Positions 25,481 through 38,100 are shown, numbered from the stretch's first letter. The stretch is DNA of 64,000 nt from Tanypteryx hageni (GCA_028673005.1 CM054112.1:188684564-188748563), one strand, 5' to 3'. Numbers and translations: made by a program. Notes: generated by a model not told the origin, from the letters alone.

Positions 25481-28199
25481 AATCCGAACTGAAATCACTA
25501 CCCGTTTTTTTCGAACTCTTGAACCCCTTCACGTTCTTTCATAATACTCGGGACAGGACGCAAAAGGAAAACTAATTTTTTTATTCAAAACCGATACATT
25601 TCCGGAATGGATGCGCAAGAAACACTCTAAGACCGCTTCCTTTATTTTTTTAAATTGAAAAGAAAACAATTCTAAATTATAATTCCTTGCATTGGCCGTA
25701 ACCTGACGTACCGACAGGAATAAATAATCATTTTTTTAATAAAAAAAGCTCCTCTTACTTGCCCGATTCGAAAGATAACGCTACTTTGTGAGGGAAGCGG
25801 AAAATGAAACTGTCTCTCCCTCTGCGCTCTGGCGGCGAGGGCTTTTCATGTTTCGTAATGGAATTTGAGAGTCCCTGAAGTCATTAGCGGAGGTCGCGCG
25901 TATGAAAAAAATTTTTTCCCTCTCTCTCTCTCCACGGTGTAAGGGGTGGAAAAAAGGAGAGGAGCGGAGTTGTTGGCCGTTTCGGACCTATTCACTCGAA
26001 CGCGGCAGTGTATCTCTCTCTTTCTGCCTACGCCCTCTCCTCATTTCATCGTCTTCGGTTCCAGTGACGCCCGAGCGGTTTTGATAGGCTTATGTACTTA
26101 ACATCCAACTCGGGCGAAGGGGGCCGCGGGGCGACGAGAGGGTATTAATAAAAAAACGCGGGTTGCGGGCTGCATGGCAAGGCGGCGGTTTCGTTCGTTC
26201 GAATGAGAAGGGGCGCTTGGAAAGGGTGGTTTGCGGGAAAGGACCGCTAAGGAATTGGAAATTTCTCCGGGAGCGGACGTAATTAGATTGGGCGCTCAGA
26301 ACGTATAGGAGAGAGACTTTTAAAACCTCTCTCTCTCGTCCTTTTGGACCGCAGAGAAATTAATATCGTCGCGGAATTTACGGTCAAACCCTTCCCCCTC
26401 CTTCCCCATAAGAGCCGGATAATCTCTTGACTTATCATTACGACGCCCGAGCGCATTTGGGTGCACCACCACAGGGATCCCCTTTAAAAACGGTCGCCGG
26501 ACGGGAACGGGAATCGACGCTCATTTGTTCGATCGGGATACGGCGTCTCTGCTTATCGGAAGCGCTTTCTGATGGATTCGCGTAGTCGGGACGGGGATGT
26601 GTGCAGATGCGATGAGAGTCAGTAAAAAAATTAATTCCGTAAGATAAATTAAGGGTTCCATAAGGGTACCGCATGGTCCCATCCCTTTTTTTAAACGTAT
26701 TTAACGATCGGGTTCTTCTGGTCGCCATTAAAAAGAGTCGACGAGTTGAACTACATAGATAGTTCGAGAGGAAAATGTGGCCTGTGTCTTTAACGATCGT
26801 GTCGATATAAAAATTACGGCGTCGCATTTCGACGGCGATTATATTAATTTTATTTTGCGAAAGAACGATTATTGACGTTGAAGATTAGGTAGTGAAATTT
26901 TCAAGCATGAGAGTCTAAAAATTCGCCTCCGGTCATAATACGCAGGCGATTTTTCACCGAACGACATCTGCGATAAATCCGGCCTACTGAAGGCTATCAA
27001 TTGGATTTTCTCAAAAATTGGGTAGACTTTTGTTGGTCGAGGTTAAGTACATTAATTTGAGTATAACGTACATCTGATATTTGATTAGGGGTTCGAGAGT
27101 GAATTTCTTCAAACACGAAAATCTGCCATCCCTACTGTGATATCCGCTTTAATGCATTTTAAAAAGCCGTGAGCGACCAACGATAACTATTATCAATTAG
27201 TTCGTTCGTTCACATTCGTTTCGAAAGAGATTACGAGCGTCTGCCATATAAATATACGCCAAACTAACGCAACTAACTAGACTGAATTTAACTGAAAAAG
27301 TGTAGGTTTTCGAATAGGGTGCTCGTGAAATTATCTCAAGTTAAAATAATTTATGCTAATTCATCTATAATATAAGCGATATTTTGTTCATCAAGCTCTT
27401 AACTCTTCCTCCTATTTTTAGCAAGAGTTTTTTTACGTTTAGTAAATTATCAAAAATCTCGATGAGAAGTGATAATTGACCATCCATTCAATAAATAATT
27501 GTAGAGTTTTTATCGAAAGACTGCACATAGTTCATGAATCGCCTTAATGATCCGCCAAACTTTGTCCAGTAAATATTCGTCAATTATTCTTTTTAAAACG
27601 GAATCGTATCCATCCAAACGTGCATTAACAACTTTAGCAAGGGCTGCCACTGAGAGTCGGGCGTCGAATTTAATCGGTTTTCCGTACTTCCATCCCCTAA
27701 TCCACTATTTTTGGCGTTGGAAGTGATTGATTTTTTGGGGTATTATCAAAAGTGATCGTCATATTGCCTTAATCTTTATTCCCTCATGCGTGATTGTCTC
27801 TCCGTGACTTGTAACGCCACAATCTTCCTTTTTGCAATAGTGGTATCCATTGCATAAAATTGGCGAAATTTACTGCCAGCTGCGATCGAACTCGATTAAT
27901 TGTCCAGATCACTAAGACTCCGGTTTTTCTAACCATTTATTAAAAACAATAAATCCCAAAATATCAAAACGGAGGATTTGAATCCCTTCCTTGAAGCACT
28001 CATCTTTTTCAGTTAAGTGCAAAGTAGGCGATAAAAAAGACATGCCATCGCCTTCTATCAGATCGTTTTAAAAAAAGAATTGACCGACACTAAGCTTCCA
28101 TAAAACCAGTAAGTCAACCTTTACAAAAAATATTTAATCACGACTGTGCCAAAACCAGACGCCCGTATTGAAAAAGACAAAAAATAAAACACGTCGAAC
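25481..28199. other. Mixed DNA without a recognisable gene
   Basis: Includes a 129-codon minus-strand frame (26438-26827) in non-repetitive sequence. It has no family match by eye, and such lengths are expected by chance in a window this size. Confidence 0.4.
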
Positions 28200-28496
28200 T
28201 TGTCGCGGAACCTCCCGCCTGTGTTGGCCGTCACTTTATGGACGGCGGATAATAAAGAGCTCCCGTAAAGAGTGATCGTGTGCGTTCGACCTATCGAAAA
28301 GAGTACAGTTTTACTGACTCCGTCTTATGGAGAAAAACAAGAATAGTAGAAGTGTATTTTAGAGAGCCGTTACATAGGACGTCGGACTTCTCCCCGCATC
28401 GTCTTCGAATCCTACCCGAACGCTAGATTAAGTAGGATTCAGCGTGAGAGAGGAGAGGAAGGAGGAGGATAAATAAACCTCCTGGACACAGAGGGC
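28200..28496 (+). promoter_or_regulatory. Possible 5' untranslated region or promoter of the Gly-rich exon
   Basis: CpG-containing, mixed-composition sequence leads into the ATG at 28497. It contains an in-frame stop at 28470 and several possible starts, but no clear TATA box. Position is the main support. An upstream splice acceptor within it (for example after CGCTAG near 28427) cannot be excluded. Confidence 0.2.
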
Positions 28497-29234
28497 ATGT
28501 TCGTTGCCGGGAGGCAGTTCTTTTCCGGGAGGGGCGGGAGGAAGTTGGGTGGAAGAGAAGGACCGGAAGACAGGAAGGAGGGAGACGGGGAACCCATCAA
28601 AGGAGGACCCAGAGGGACATCCCTGGAGAAGAAGGCTGCGGAGGGGAGACAACTCTCTTATCTCAGGGGGGCGCAGGACGAGAGTCTCAAGGGAGGAGGC
28701 GGGAAGGGGGTAGGAGTGGGAGGAGGAGGAGTGGCGGCCGTGAAGGCTATCGCAGGTCCCAAGAAGGCTTCCTCCTACCTCTCGATGACTCCGAAGGAGA
28801 CTCAGAGAAAGAGATTCGGCGGAGGAGAGGCGGAGGGGACGCCTCGCAGCGAAAGGAAGAAGGTCGGAGGCGTCCTCAAGTTCGCGATCCGCGGAGGGGG
28901 AGGGAACCGGAGTTCCGGGGGAAGCACGACCGGTTCGGACTTCGGGTTCGGTTCCGGAAGCGTGTGCGGCGTGGGAGTCGGCAGGGCGAGGATAGGGGGA
29001 GGAGGGGACGGAGGAGGGAGCGGGGGCGGGAACGTGGCCGCGGCGGAGGCGGCGCCCTCGCCTCCGGGGCCCACCCTCAAGGACGCCTTGCTCCTTCAGC
29101 CCGGTATCGTGAGCCTAGACTCTCCCACTCTAACCCCCGGGATCTGTGTCGACCAGAGGGTGGATGCTGCGGCGGTCACGACCACTGCTGCGGCCGTTTG
29201 GAAGATGGACAGGAGCGGGATGAAGACGACGAAG
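28497..29234 (+). CDS. Probable N-terminal coding exon of an unrecognised Gly-rich protein
   Basis: The open frame starts at an ATG preceded in frame by a stop (TAA at 28470). It runs 246 codons to AAG|GTAATG, a plausible splice donor at 29235; read through, it would stop two codons later. Third codon positions are rich in G and C, and residue use is varied, unlike the simple-repeat frames elsewhere. Residues about 1-60 are basic and Gly-rich. A poly-Gly stretch lies near 70-80. A mixed segment near 95-135 contains SSYLSMTPKETQRKRFGG and then a basic stretch ending VLKFAIRG. Gly/Ser-rich low complexity fills about 135-185. The last 60 residues are less biased, with TLKDALLLQPGIVSLDSP and a C-terminal VWKMDRSG. 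I see no signal peptide, membrane span or catalytic motif, and I do not recognise the family. The N-terminus looks disordered. No continuation exon is evident in the remaining 34 kb, so the following intron would be long. Confidence 0.6.
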
Positions 29235-29240
29235 GTAATG
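29235..29240 (+). promoter_or_regulatory. Putative 5' splice site ending the coding exon
   Basis: AAG|GTAATG matches the animal donor consensus at the invariant GT and several flanking positions. It interrupts the frame two codons before a stop, as expected where an exon ends and intron sequence begins. A hAT insertion about 200 bases downstream fits an intron. Not proven without transcript data. Confidence 0.45.
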
Positions 29241-29440
29241 TGAAGCGGAAACTTTAATTAATGAAAGCCTTTCTTAATCCGGATGTCGATTTGAAGGCGG
29301 TTGAAAATAGACTGGTGGTCAACTCGCTTAGGACCTATTCTTTACTTAAAACAAACGAGCTAAGTGGTATTCCTCGTTTTCGCGATACACCTCCAGCATA
29401 CTACAGTGTAAATACCCTTTTGAGCTATTTTCCACATTGG

Positions 29441-29771
29441 CAGTGGCGGATTTACGCCTCCTGGGACCCCTGGCGCTAGACATTTTGGGGCCCCCGGCGC
29501 TTAACATTTTGGGATCCTTGGCGCTAAACATTTGGGGGGGCCTGTCGCTAAGCAGTCAGGGGCCCTGCAATCTAAATATATAGCTACCCTCTTTGGTGAC
29601 ACCTCTTAACGATCGTTTTTCTATGGATTCATAGAGAGGTTCAACCAGTTTTTAAATTGAAACATTTGATATTTATGAGATTATATACACGAACATTTTT
29701 TCGGGCCCCTTACTTCACGGGGCCCCTGGCGCGCGCCTTGTGCGACCCCCCCCCCCCTAAATCCGCCACTG
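29441..29771. mobile_element. hAT-type MITE, 331 bp, with an internal 24-bp tandem repeat
   Basis: Perfect 14-bp inverted ends CAGTGGCGGATTTA are flanked by a perfect 8-bp duplication CACATTGG (29433-29440 and 29772-29779). The element is non-coding. Near the left end a 24-bp unit starting GGCGCTAGACATTTTGGGG is repeated about four times (starts at 29472, 29496, 29520, 29544). It lies about 200 bases downstream of the putative donor of the Gly-rich exon. Confidence 0.9.
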
Positions 29772-29779
29772 CACATTGG

Positions 29780-32458
29780 TGATTTTTTTTAACCTCATTG
29801 AACCCTTTATGTTATTTTTCTATCACATGAATATAATCAGTGAGACAAAATTCATAAACCTGAATTGATACAAAAGCATACTTACGTGGAATAAATTGGT
29901 CAAACATATAGCCGGTAAGAGCACTTAATTTTTATCCTCACCGTCAGTGTTCCGATGAAAGATATTTCTGCAGACTCAAGCTCTTCAAAAAAATCGAAAA
30001 TGAACTCACAATTTCAAATATCGACAGGGTAATGTTAAGCAAGCATTTCACAGAGAGGGTAAACTAGTATCTCGAAAATACAAATTGATAGGATATAGCA
30101 ATCTGAAGATCCTGTGCAGACAGGCATAATCTGCAAAGTTGAGAACGAGAAAAAAATTCTGCTATGACGGATAGAATTTTTTCTCGTTTCAAAAATGTTC
30201 CCATCTCGAAAATAAAAACTAAGTTGTTCAAGGACGCTTAGAGTAAATTATACTAATGAAAAACTAATAAAATTTGAACATTCATTGATGCATGATAAAA
30301 TATTATACTGGAGTGTAATGATTAACGATGCTGACCAGAGAGTTATGTGACCAAAAGGTTCCTTACCTTATTTCTTCCGATACGACTCAATTGGCTGACA
30401 AACTTTTATTTATCTGATCACTTGTTTTCGAACAAAAAACCCTTTGTTTCCCAGAAAAAGCCGAGGACATAAATAATAAGATATGGTTATTCTTCGTAAC
30501 TCAGACACGCGACCAAAGCATCCATTATCTCACTGTCTTTTCTCCTCTGCTTTCCTCGTCTCGTACATCAAAAACTTACTCTCTCGTCTCTTTCCATAAA
30601 GGACGCACTTCCATTCCGCGATAAAGTCTGTGACGCCGTAAAGAGAGAGTGACGATACCGCCGAAGATTGGGGACGTGAATAAATGCGTCGGAATATCTG
30701 TCTAGGCGCGCGGTTTTTTTCCTCCTCCGTTCGCAATTTCACGCGCGTTCGAAAAATAAAATGCGAGTGTCATATTTTTCCGATTCCTTTTTAAAAAAAT
30801 GTCGAAAAAATAGAAGAAAATTTCTTTTCCTCCCTTCTGAACTCGAGATGTCTCCGAGAATGTTCCCACCCAAAACTTTTCGACCGGGTCGTCTTTTGTG
30901 AAAGGCTTTAGGAGATAATTTCATAGGAGCGAGAATATTCTCTCGCGGTCTTCCACCCTCCTTGATCGCTCGGTTCGTTTTTTGCGAGTTTTGGAAATCA
31001 TTAGCGAGCAGCCGGGAGTAGGAGGACGCGAATCTGCATTTAAATGGCCGCCCTTTAAGTCGGAAAGTTTTTTTCTGAAAGTGTCTAAGAGAGAGAGATA
31101 TGCGTTGGAAAGTTTTTTTGAAGGGCCCTCTTGGCGTTCTTTTATCATCGAATGGATTTTGTTTTTGCTCGTAACTGCCGACGTTCTCCGACAGGAGAGG
31201 ATGCTTAAAAAAACCTCGGCTTGTTAAAATTTAACAGGCGTGCTTGGGACTTTAAAGAGCGCTGTCTGGTATAAATATCTCGTTAGCATTCGCATATTTT
31301 AAGTGTAACCTCGAGATAATTCCGCGAGTGCGTGAAGTGTTTCGCTCTAATTTATGTGGCTCCTCGATTCGACGTTTGGCATCGTTGGTGCTTAGCGAAG
31401 GGATTTTGCTCAGACGTATACCTCGTGACGGTTCACTGCGGTACAAAATGTATCCCCACCGATAGATCAACTTCCAGCTTCAAAATTATTTATCGTGAAC
31501 AAAGTGAATGGAACTTTGACCTGTGGGAATTTCGTGGTTTAAATATAATATATTAAACAATTATTCTTTGAAAAAATGCATTTAACGTTCAGTGATCGTG
31601 AGCAGAGCCTCATTTTCGTTCAGTGATGAGTGAAGACGTTTTGCGTGTAATTGGGCATGGCTTTCAGATTTTCTGAAGCTACGGAACCCTTCCATTCAAA
31701 TATTTTATTTTCCTGGAACCATAACCATGAGGTTAAGCTTCAAGGATATGAGGCGAATCTTAATCAGTCAGTCTCTCACGCAACCCAATCAAGTTTTCCT
31801 AGAACCCTGACGTTCAGCGGAACACAAATTGATAACCCGTATATTGGGTCATTATTCTAAAATTTCCGTCGTAGTCATGCAATTATATAACCCTCCTTAA
31901 ATACTCCCTCTCTAGTTATTGATGGCAGTTTTCGTGTAGATTCATTAATTTGGGTTTTTACGTCTGCCTGGTTCAAGTTTTATCTACGGTTATTCCGCAC
32001 TTGCTCACGAATCGATCCAGTAAAGATGGATTAATTGTATGGGACTCCATTGCACGGAAGCATACACATTCCGCTCACCCCTCTTCAAAAATCATTCGGG
32101 CATTGGACGCCATGGTGACCCATAAAACTGAAGAGAGGCCCCCCGGTGATCACTGTTTGCCTACGGTCCTTCTCCCATGGGGAGGGGCAGAAAAAGAGAG
32201 ATTGATGCTTACAATATCCCCTTTGACTTATCGATCCGACCAAACGTTCACCTCATATTCCCTTTTCCATTCTTTTCCCGTCATCCAGTGCGTTCCACTT
32301 CGGAACTTCATTTCCGCATCTCCCTCCCTTTCTCTCACCCTCGCCATTAAGGGCTGTCGTTGTGGCGAGAAGTGGGAGAGTTATCCGCGCGGCTGCAGGC
32401 GTGAAAGCAAAAGAAAACCCCATCTCGTGTGACCATTGAGTCATCTCCCTCTTAATTC
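29780..32458. other. A/T-rich DNA, possibly intronic
   Basis: Contains the hairpin at 30.15 kb. Nothing else supported. Confidence 0.4.
30143..30190. repeat. Inverted repeat, arms of about 17 bp
   Basis: GAACGAGAAAAAAATTCT and AGAATTTTTTCTCGTTTC flank a 12-base loop. The arms pair except for a one-base length difference in the A/T run. TATCTCGAAAATA-type words occur on both sides (30069 and 30195), hinting at a larger decayed inverted element. Confidence 0.7.
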
Positions 32459-32510
32459 CTTCTCTCCCTCCCTCCCTCCCTCCCTCTCTCTCTCTCTCTT
32501 TCTCTCTCTG
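32459..32510. repeat. (CCCT)n followed by (CT)n microsatellite
   Basis: CCCT units pass into pure CT units. The purine tract AGGTGGAGAAAAGGGAGA follows directly at 32511, another switch of purine/pyrimidine strand. Confidence 0.9.
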
Positions 32511-34184
32511 AGGTGGAGAAAAGGGAGACAAAGGAGTGGAGGAGTGAGGGGGAGATGTGTCGTGGACACGACTTCGTAATCTCGCCTTTTCATTTGTCTC
32601 CTTAAAGCTGTGACTCGGCAGAAAGGCTGGTCTTCTTCTTTTCCGCCCTTCTCTTTTACGTTCGCGTCACGCTAAAACACCCTCGACGCATAGTCGCGTC
32701 GTACGCGAGCGTGCGTGTAGAATCTCGCGTTGCTCTAGATTACTATTCTCTCTAGTGGCTGAATGGAGAATGAAAAATGGCGCGTTATATTTTTTAGCTT
32801 CATCTCTCGCGCCTCGGAAGGCGTGTCCGTCTTAACTTTTTTTTTAAATATTGCAATGAGCACTTTCTGCGTGATTGCTAAGGCCGTTGGCACGTGTTCG
32901 CCCGGTTTCTCCCCTCTCGTTGCTTTCTCGTCGGATTTTTATGGGCATTGGTTATTGTTCAATAAAATAAAAACACCGCTATTCGCCGCTACATTTAATT
33001 TGTTTCATGGCCTAAGCATCGGAACGAAGAATGTAAGTGAGCATTATTATTTCAAGTAGAAGAATAATATAATCGACGAATAACTTCTAAATAAGGCGCA
33101 AAGATTGATAGTAACACGTCAACATTTTCTGTTGTAGAGAGAAAAAAAGCACTAGTCATATCACTCAACCAGATCAGCCATATTACCGCATTGTCAGAAA
33201 AAAAATTTAATTAAGAAAATATGTAACAAACTCAGCGAGATTTCTTTCATCAAATCAATTGATTTCTCGTGGGAGCGTCAATAATTAACAAAAGATGTTT
33301 CGTTTAAACACTTAAATAAATGGTTGGCTCCAGCGCTAAGCAACTCCCCTTCCTTCCTCTTTAAGTTTACACATTCTAACGCAGCAGTGCTTGAGTGACA
33401 AGGAGAAGCGTTTTGAGCACGAGTCATCAGCGGAGAAGAAGGAGCTTGGAAACTCGTAATTGCACCCGAAAAGTCCTAAAAGTTTGAACATGGGATTAGA
33501 AACTCCTCTGGGACTCTGAAGACTCGGAAACTTCTGTTTAGTTCGTTTGTATATATCTATACATATCGGTGGAGCCGCATCTAGAACTTCCGCTTCCCGC
33601 CTCTCTCTCTCTGTCTCTCTCGCGAAAGAGGGAACAACAGTTCATTCTTCATCCAGCACCGAATCGGCCGAAATTCCATTAATCCATCAACCCTGGGTCG
33701 CGCTGTATCTCAACGTATATCGGAAGTGTCCCCCTTTAAAAAGGGATGTGCTGTTCTCCCGAAATTCACTCTTCTTCCTATTCGGCCATCCTCTACGCTT
33801 TATTTTAATACGGACGCGTTCCGACGTCACTTTCGTTGATTTTTCTTTTGCGATGCCACCCACCTAGTCCCCCCCACAAAAAATCTGGCGTATTCTATTG
33901 CTGTAGTTCCTTTTATTCGCCTTTGTTACCGTTTAAGGACGTATTAACATTCATTGACATGCCCCCTCTTCCTTTTCTCTCTCTCTCTCTCTTTCTCTCC
34001 CTCCTCTCTCTCTCTCTTTCTCTCCCTCCTCTCTCTCTTTCTCTGCCCTTTGACGCCTGGGTCATTAGCGTGCCTCGTGTCGGAGTGACGCTTTCATTGC
34101 CGAAATGACTGACACCTTGATTTTTTTCTCCGCGTCCGGCTCCCTCAGTCCCTATTACCCTCTCTGCTGGGTTTCACACGCGAG
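32511..34184. other. Mixed DNA with CT microsatellites
   Basis: No supported gene. A short purine run follows the 32.46 kb microsatellite, and further CT tracts occur at 33.6 and 34.0 kb. Confidence 0.4.
33975..34044. repeat. CT microsatellite with a repeated CTTTCTCTCCCTCCT unit
   Basis: (CT)n blocks punctuated by TTTCTCTCCCTCC occur two to three times in tandem. Confidence 0.85.
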
Positions 34185-34363
34185 TGCGAGATATTGAGGA
34201 AATCCGTAGAGCTTCCGGAATATCGTGTAAGGAGAAGGAAGGTGAAGAGAGAGAGGAAGAGCTAGAAGACTTAGCGAGAAAGAAAAACGGAGTAAATTCG
34301 GTGATGGTGGATGAGGTGCTTGGAGAGGAAAAGGGTGAATATAGGGAGACGGGAAAAGTGGTA
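34185..34363 (+). other. Candidate coding exon, hydrophilic (weak)
   Basis: An open stretch of about 60 codons, rich in Glu, Lys and Arg and beginning RDIEEIRRASG, ends at GTG|GTAAGTC, a good donor. The upstream acceptor (TTTCACACGCGAG) is mediocre. The purine-rich composition makes chance openness likely, so this is only a candidate. Confidence 0.2.
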
Positions 34364-34895
34364 AGTCGCAAAAAAAGCTTTAATAAGCGGGTGGATGATG
34401 GATAGATCACGGAAAATGACGTGAGTAGAGTGACGGGAGGTTAAAAGGGTTGATAGTTGAGAGTTTATTCGCGTCTCTTAAATATGGTTTGCGTATTCAT
34501 TCGCTCTGAAAAACGAATGTGCGAGGAACTACCATATAAAACGAAACATGAAGTTTTTCGCTTTTATGGTGTTCGCAATTATTCAGGTTCTTTCGATTTG
34601 TTAAAATTTCTACGTAATTTTTAGCGATAATCAAGGATTCCCACTCGTCTGCCCTTAAAAAGAGATTTTTAGTTTTAAAATTACTCTTTATAAATTGCAT
34701 GAACATTATGTAGAGGTGGATGGAATCTCTTGAAAGATTTTAAAATTCGAATACGAAATAAAACAAGATTGGAGTACAAAGAGTTTCCAAATGCGTTCTT
34801 TGAAATTTCACAATGTTCTCAATATTTGAGTATTTAACGAGAAACTAGCGAGGTACCTACGTTGTAAAATACGTGCAAGTCCTTATGTAAGGTTG

Positions 34896-35170
34896 CCGTT
34901 ATTATTGTCCTATTTTAACTAAAATTGGAATTGGTCGACCAATTTCAGCAAAACTCCCCAATACCAAATTTCATCAAAATACGTCCTGCGGTTCCCGAGT
35001 TGAAAAAAAGGAACATTGTAGGTTTTTGTGTAAAGGGGTCGTAATTGTTGTCCGATTTTAACCAAAATTGGAATCGGCCAACAAATGTGAGCAAAACTAC
35101 CAAATACCGAATTTCATACAAATATGTCCAGCGGTTCTCGAGTTTTAACATGCAGACGGACGGACGGACA
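34896..35170 (+). repeat. Two diverged 143-bp tandem copies ending in a GGAC repeat tail
   Basis: Copies begin near TTGTCCTATTTTAAC (34906) and TTGTCCGATTTTAAC (35049), with a period of 143 bp. Each contains AATTTCATCAAAAT or a variant followed by GTCC.GCGGTTC.CGAGTT. The second copy runs into GACGGACGGACGGAC at 35155-35169. This module ending in a GGAC microsatellite is typical of dispersed retroelement tails in arthropod genomes (recalled pattern, not searched). Confidence 0.7.
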
Positions 35171-38100
35171 CGACCTCCCCTATATGCGTTCACTCAGTGC
35201 CAAGAACGCATAATAACTACAGGAAGAAACTAATTAGACAGTTTTATACATCACCGCATTGCTTATACAAGTAATGTTATGTACTCATACAACATAAACA
35301 GAAATATTAACACTATTGAATCTATTGAAATCTATGACGTATATGTGCCAGTTGTTATTGCTAAGGAAATTAGCTTTTTAAAAATAATAGTCCTACCTCA
35401 GCCGAGGTTACGCGTACTCATATAAGGATAGGAGACAATTTTTTAAATGATACGCAGAAAATTATAAAGAAGATAATTTTTCTCCTTCAGCATTCACGGG
35501 AACTACAAAACCATAGGTGGCAAATTTTCACCCAGAAACAGAGTTAAGATACCTTGTAGGCACTTTTTTTTACCGAAAAAGCGGTGTTGGAAAAGAAAAT
35601 TATTTTTTTACATTTACATGTACTTCTTCTAAAAAGCGTACTTAACTGCAAGTATTTTTACCCCTTCAGTGGTTGTGAGATATATTGTTCACGAACATCG
35701 ATAAACTGTCTTGAATGCAATATCTTTGAATTTAGTTGTAGCAACTTATCAAAATTTCTGCTGTGCTAACACGTAAAACTGTATTATTCTCGCATAAAAT
35801 TCAGACTATTTTTCTATCGCTCATATAACTTTACTTGATGCTTTAACTTCAATTCAGGCATTAATCGGGCGGAAGACTCAATCTTTCAAGTTGGCTGGAA
35901 ATCCAAAATCTTTATTATGAATTTGTCAACTCCCATTCTCCCATGGTCTATCTCCGTACTTCAGTCTACTTTTGAGACTTGACTGTATAACCGTTTCTTA
36001 CCCAGTTTATCTCTCACTTCTCTCAACAACTAACCTACATCCGTAAGAGCTTCTCTGGTTCCATGATGGTCTACCGATGGAGCCACTCTAGCGCACACAT
36101 TCAAGCATTCATCAATGGGCATAAGAAAGCTGAAAATTTTCACAGTTATCTCTAAAAATACTAGATACTAATACCTAAAATCTATGTATACAGACAATAA
36201 TTTAAATAACTCTAGCGATTAATTGTTACAAAATTGGGACAAGAGTTACTAGTTGCGTTGCAATTGTTGTTACTATTTAACGTATTTTATTTAATTCCCT
36301 GTGTTAAAGCTCTAGTATCACAGTCTAAAAAAATAAACGACATTTTCTGTTAATTCATAAAGGAGAGTCATTTTTGTCGGGGAAAATGTTCACAGCATTT
36401 AGCAGGAAGCAGATCTGTTCGCACGACACCGTATCAAAACCGACGCCGCCTTGGATGGGGAGAAATTATTGCCAAAATAAGGTCGATTTTTTCAGAGATA
36501 AACGGTCGGAAATTCCAAAATTGCCCATCTATCATCCCGTTCGCGGTAAAAATAGGCAATGGCTCTGACATCTGCCGACAGGAAAGGGAAGCAGCCGATC
36601 CGCTCTCTCCCTCGTATCTCTCGGATATATAAGGGAGGAGTGGGTTTTTTTCACGCCCCAACTGTCGCCATCCCCATCTCTCCCGCCGAAAAGAAGAAAC
36701 GTAAACAAATCCCGGTGCCAATATTGCGCTCTCGAGGTCCCTCCTCTTCATGAAAGGCGAACGAAAAAGAAGAAAAAGATGGAGAGAGAGATGGAAGGAT
36801 AAAAACCCTCCGTCTGGTGATGCGCCCCGGCTTTACCCTTCTGTAGTCAGAATATAACGCCGATAGATATAAGGACTCGTTTGGTCGCGTATCTTTGCTT
36901 CTATTTTAATATTTTCCGGCGGCTTCGGGTTTTGATCCCTCGGCTGAACTTAAATATTCCTTTTTCCTTGGTTTATTTGAGGATGTTCAAAATTCCGTCG
37001 TGATATTGACGGTTTCCCCATCGTTATTAATTTTTTCGATTCGAGATAGTTTCTCGCCGTTTAATCGCCGTATATCAAAGCCGTTTGTTGCCGGAAGATC
37101 TGCAATCTTACGAATGAGCGTGTGATGTGCCAAGACGCGAGGAAGGATTGGAAGACGGTGGGGGAGAGGAAGGCAGGGAAGGGTTAAGGAGGGAGCGAAC
37201 GCGTGGGGAAGGAATTTTCCCTACCTCCCTCTGTCTTTTATCTCCCTATTTCTCCCTCTCTCGCGATGCCACTTCCCTGAGCAAGGAGAGCAGCAGGTAA
37301 ATATTGTCCCACTACTCGCTCCCTTTTGATCGTGGCGATATTAAACCGATGTCTTGCTCGTGCTCGAGAAGGAAACTCGCATTTTGTATTAAGTGCCTCT
37401 TCTCGTACTTTATCTCTTTCTCTTTCCGCCTCCCTTTTCTTCTCTCGCTCTCTTTAAAGCTCGTAAAAAGATCAGTCTTGATTTCCCGTCGTCAAGAGAG
37501 GGGAGTTCAACACTGAAAAGTTCCCTATTTCCAGTCAAAAAAACTCCCGTGGTTTATATGTCGAGGTTTTGGTCGAATCTAAGGCTGAACGGGGAAAACA
37601 CGTTAAAGAAAATTTTGCATGGGATTCATATTTTTTTCGTTTTCTGGAAGTGACGGTTTTAGGTCGAAACTTACGATTGACGCAATTTTTTTCCACATGC
37701 ATGTTGATGTACGGTAGTAGTAGCTGATTTGCTCAACTCAAAAAGCGACGAAAATAAGTGAACTCGTGACATTACAGTTAATATGCTCGATTACTTTCTG
37801 ATAACTCCGACTGAATTTTGAGTAAAACATAGTCGGAAATTGGGCTAATTACTACAGGAAGGATTATTTTGTTAACTATGTGTAGTCGCTAGGTGTGTCA
37901 AACCAGATAGATGGTGGCCCATAAGTTCCAATTGGTTATGATGAAGCAAAATTGAAAAAGTTACGGTGAAATTTAAAAAATAAGTTTAGAACATCATATA
38001 TATGAGACCGTAAGAATAGTCGATTAAAAAAAAACAAATGATTTTCCTCCAAAATTTCCTTCCGCCTATTTACCATATTGAAGGTAAAACTTCAAAGCCG

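Noticed and set aside
26438..26827. 129-codon minus-strand open frame in non-repetitive DNA
   Set aside because: Length is within chance expectation for six frames of 64 kb. No motif, codon bias or splice signal supports it.
32763..33030. ATG frame of about 89 codons ending at AAT|GTAAGTG
   Set aside because: The donor is good, but the protein is unremarkable, there is no upstream support, and chance is likely.
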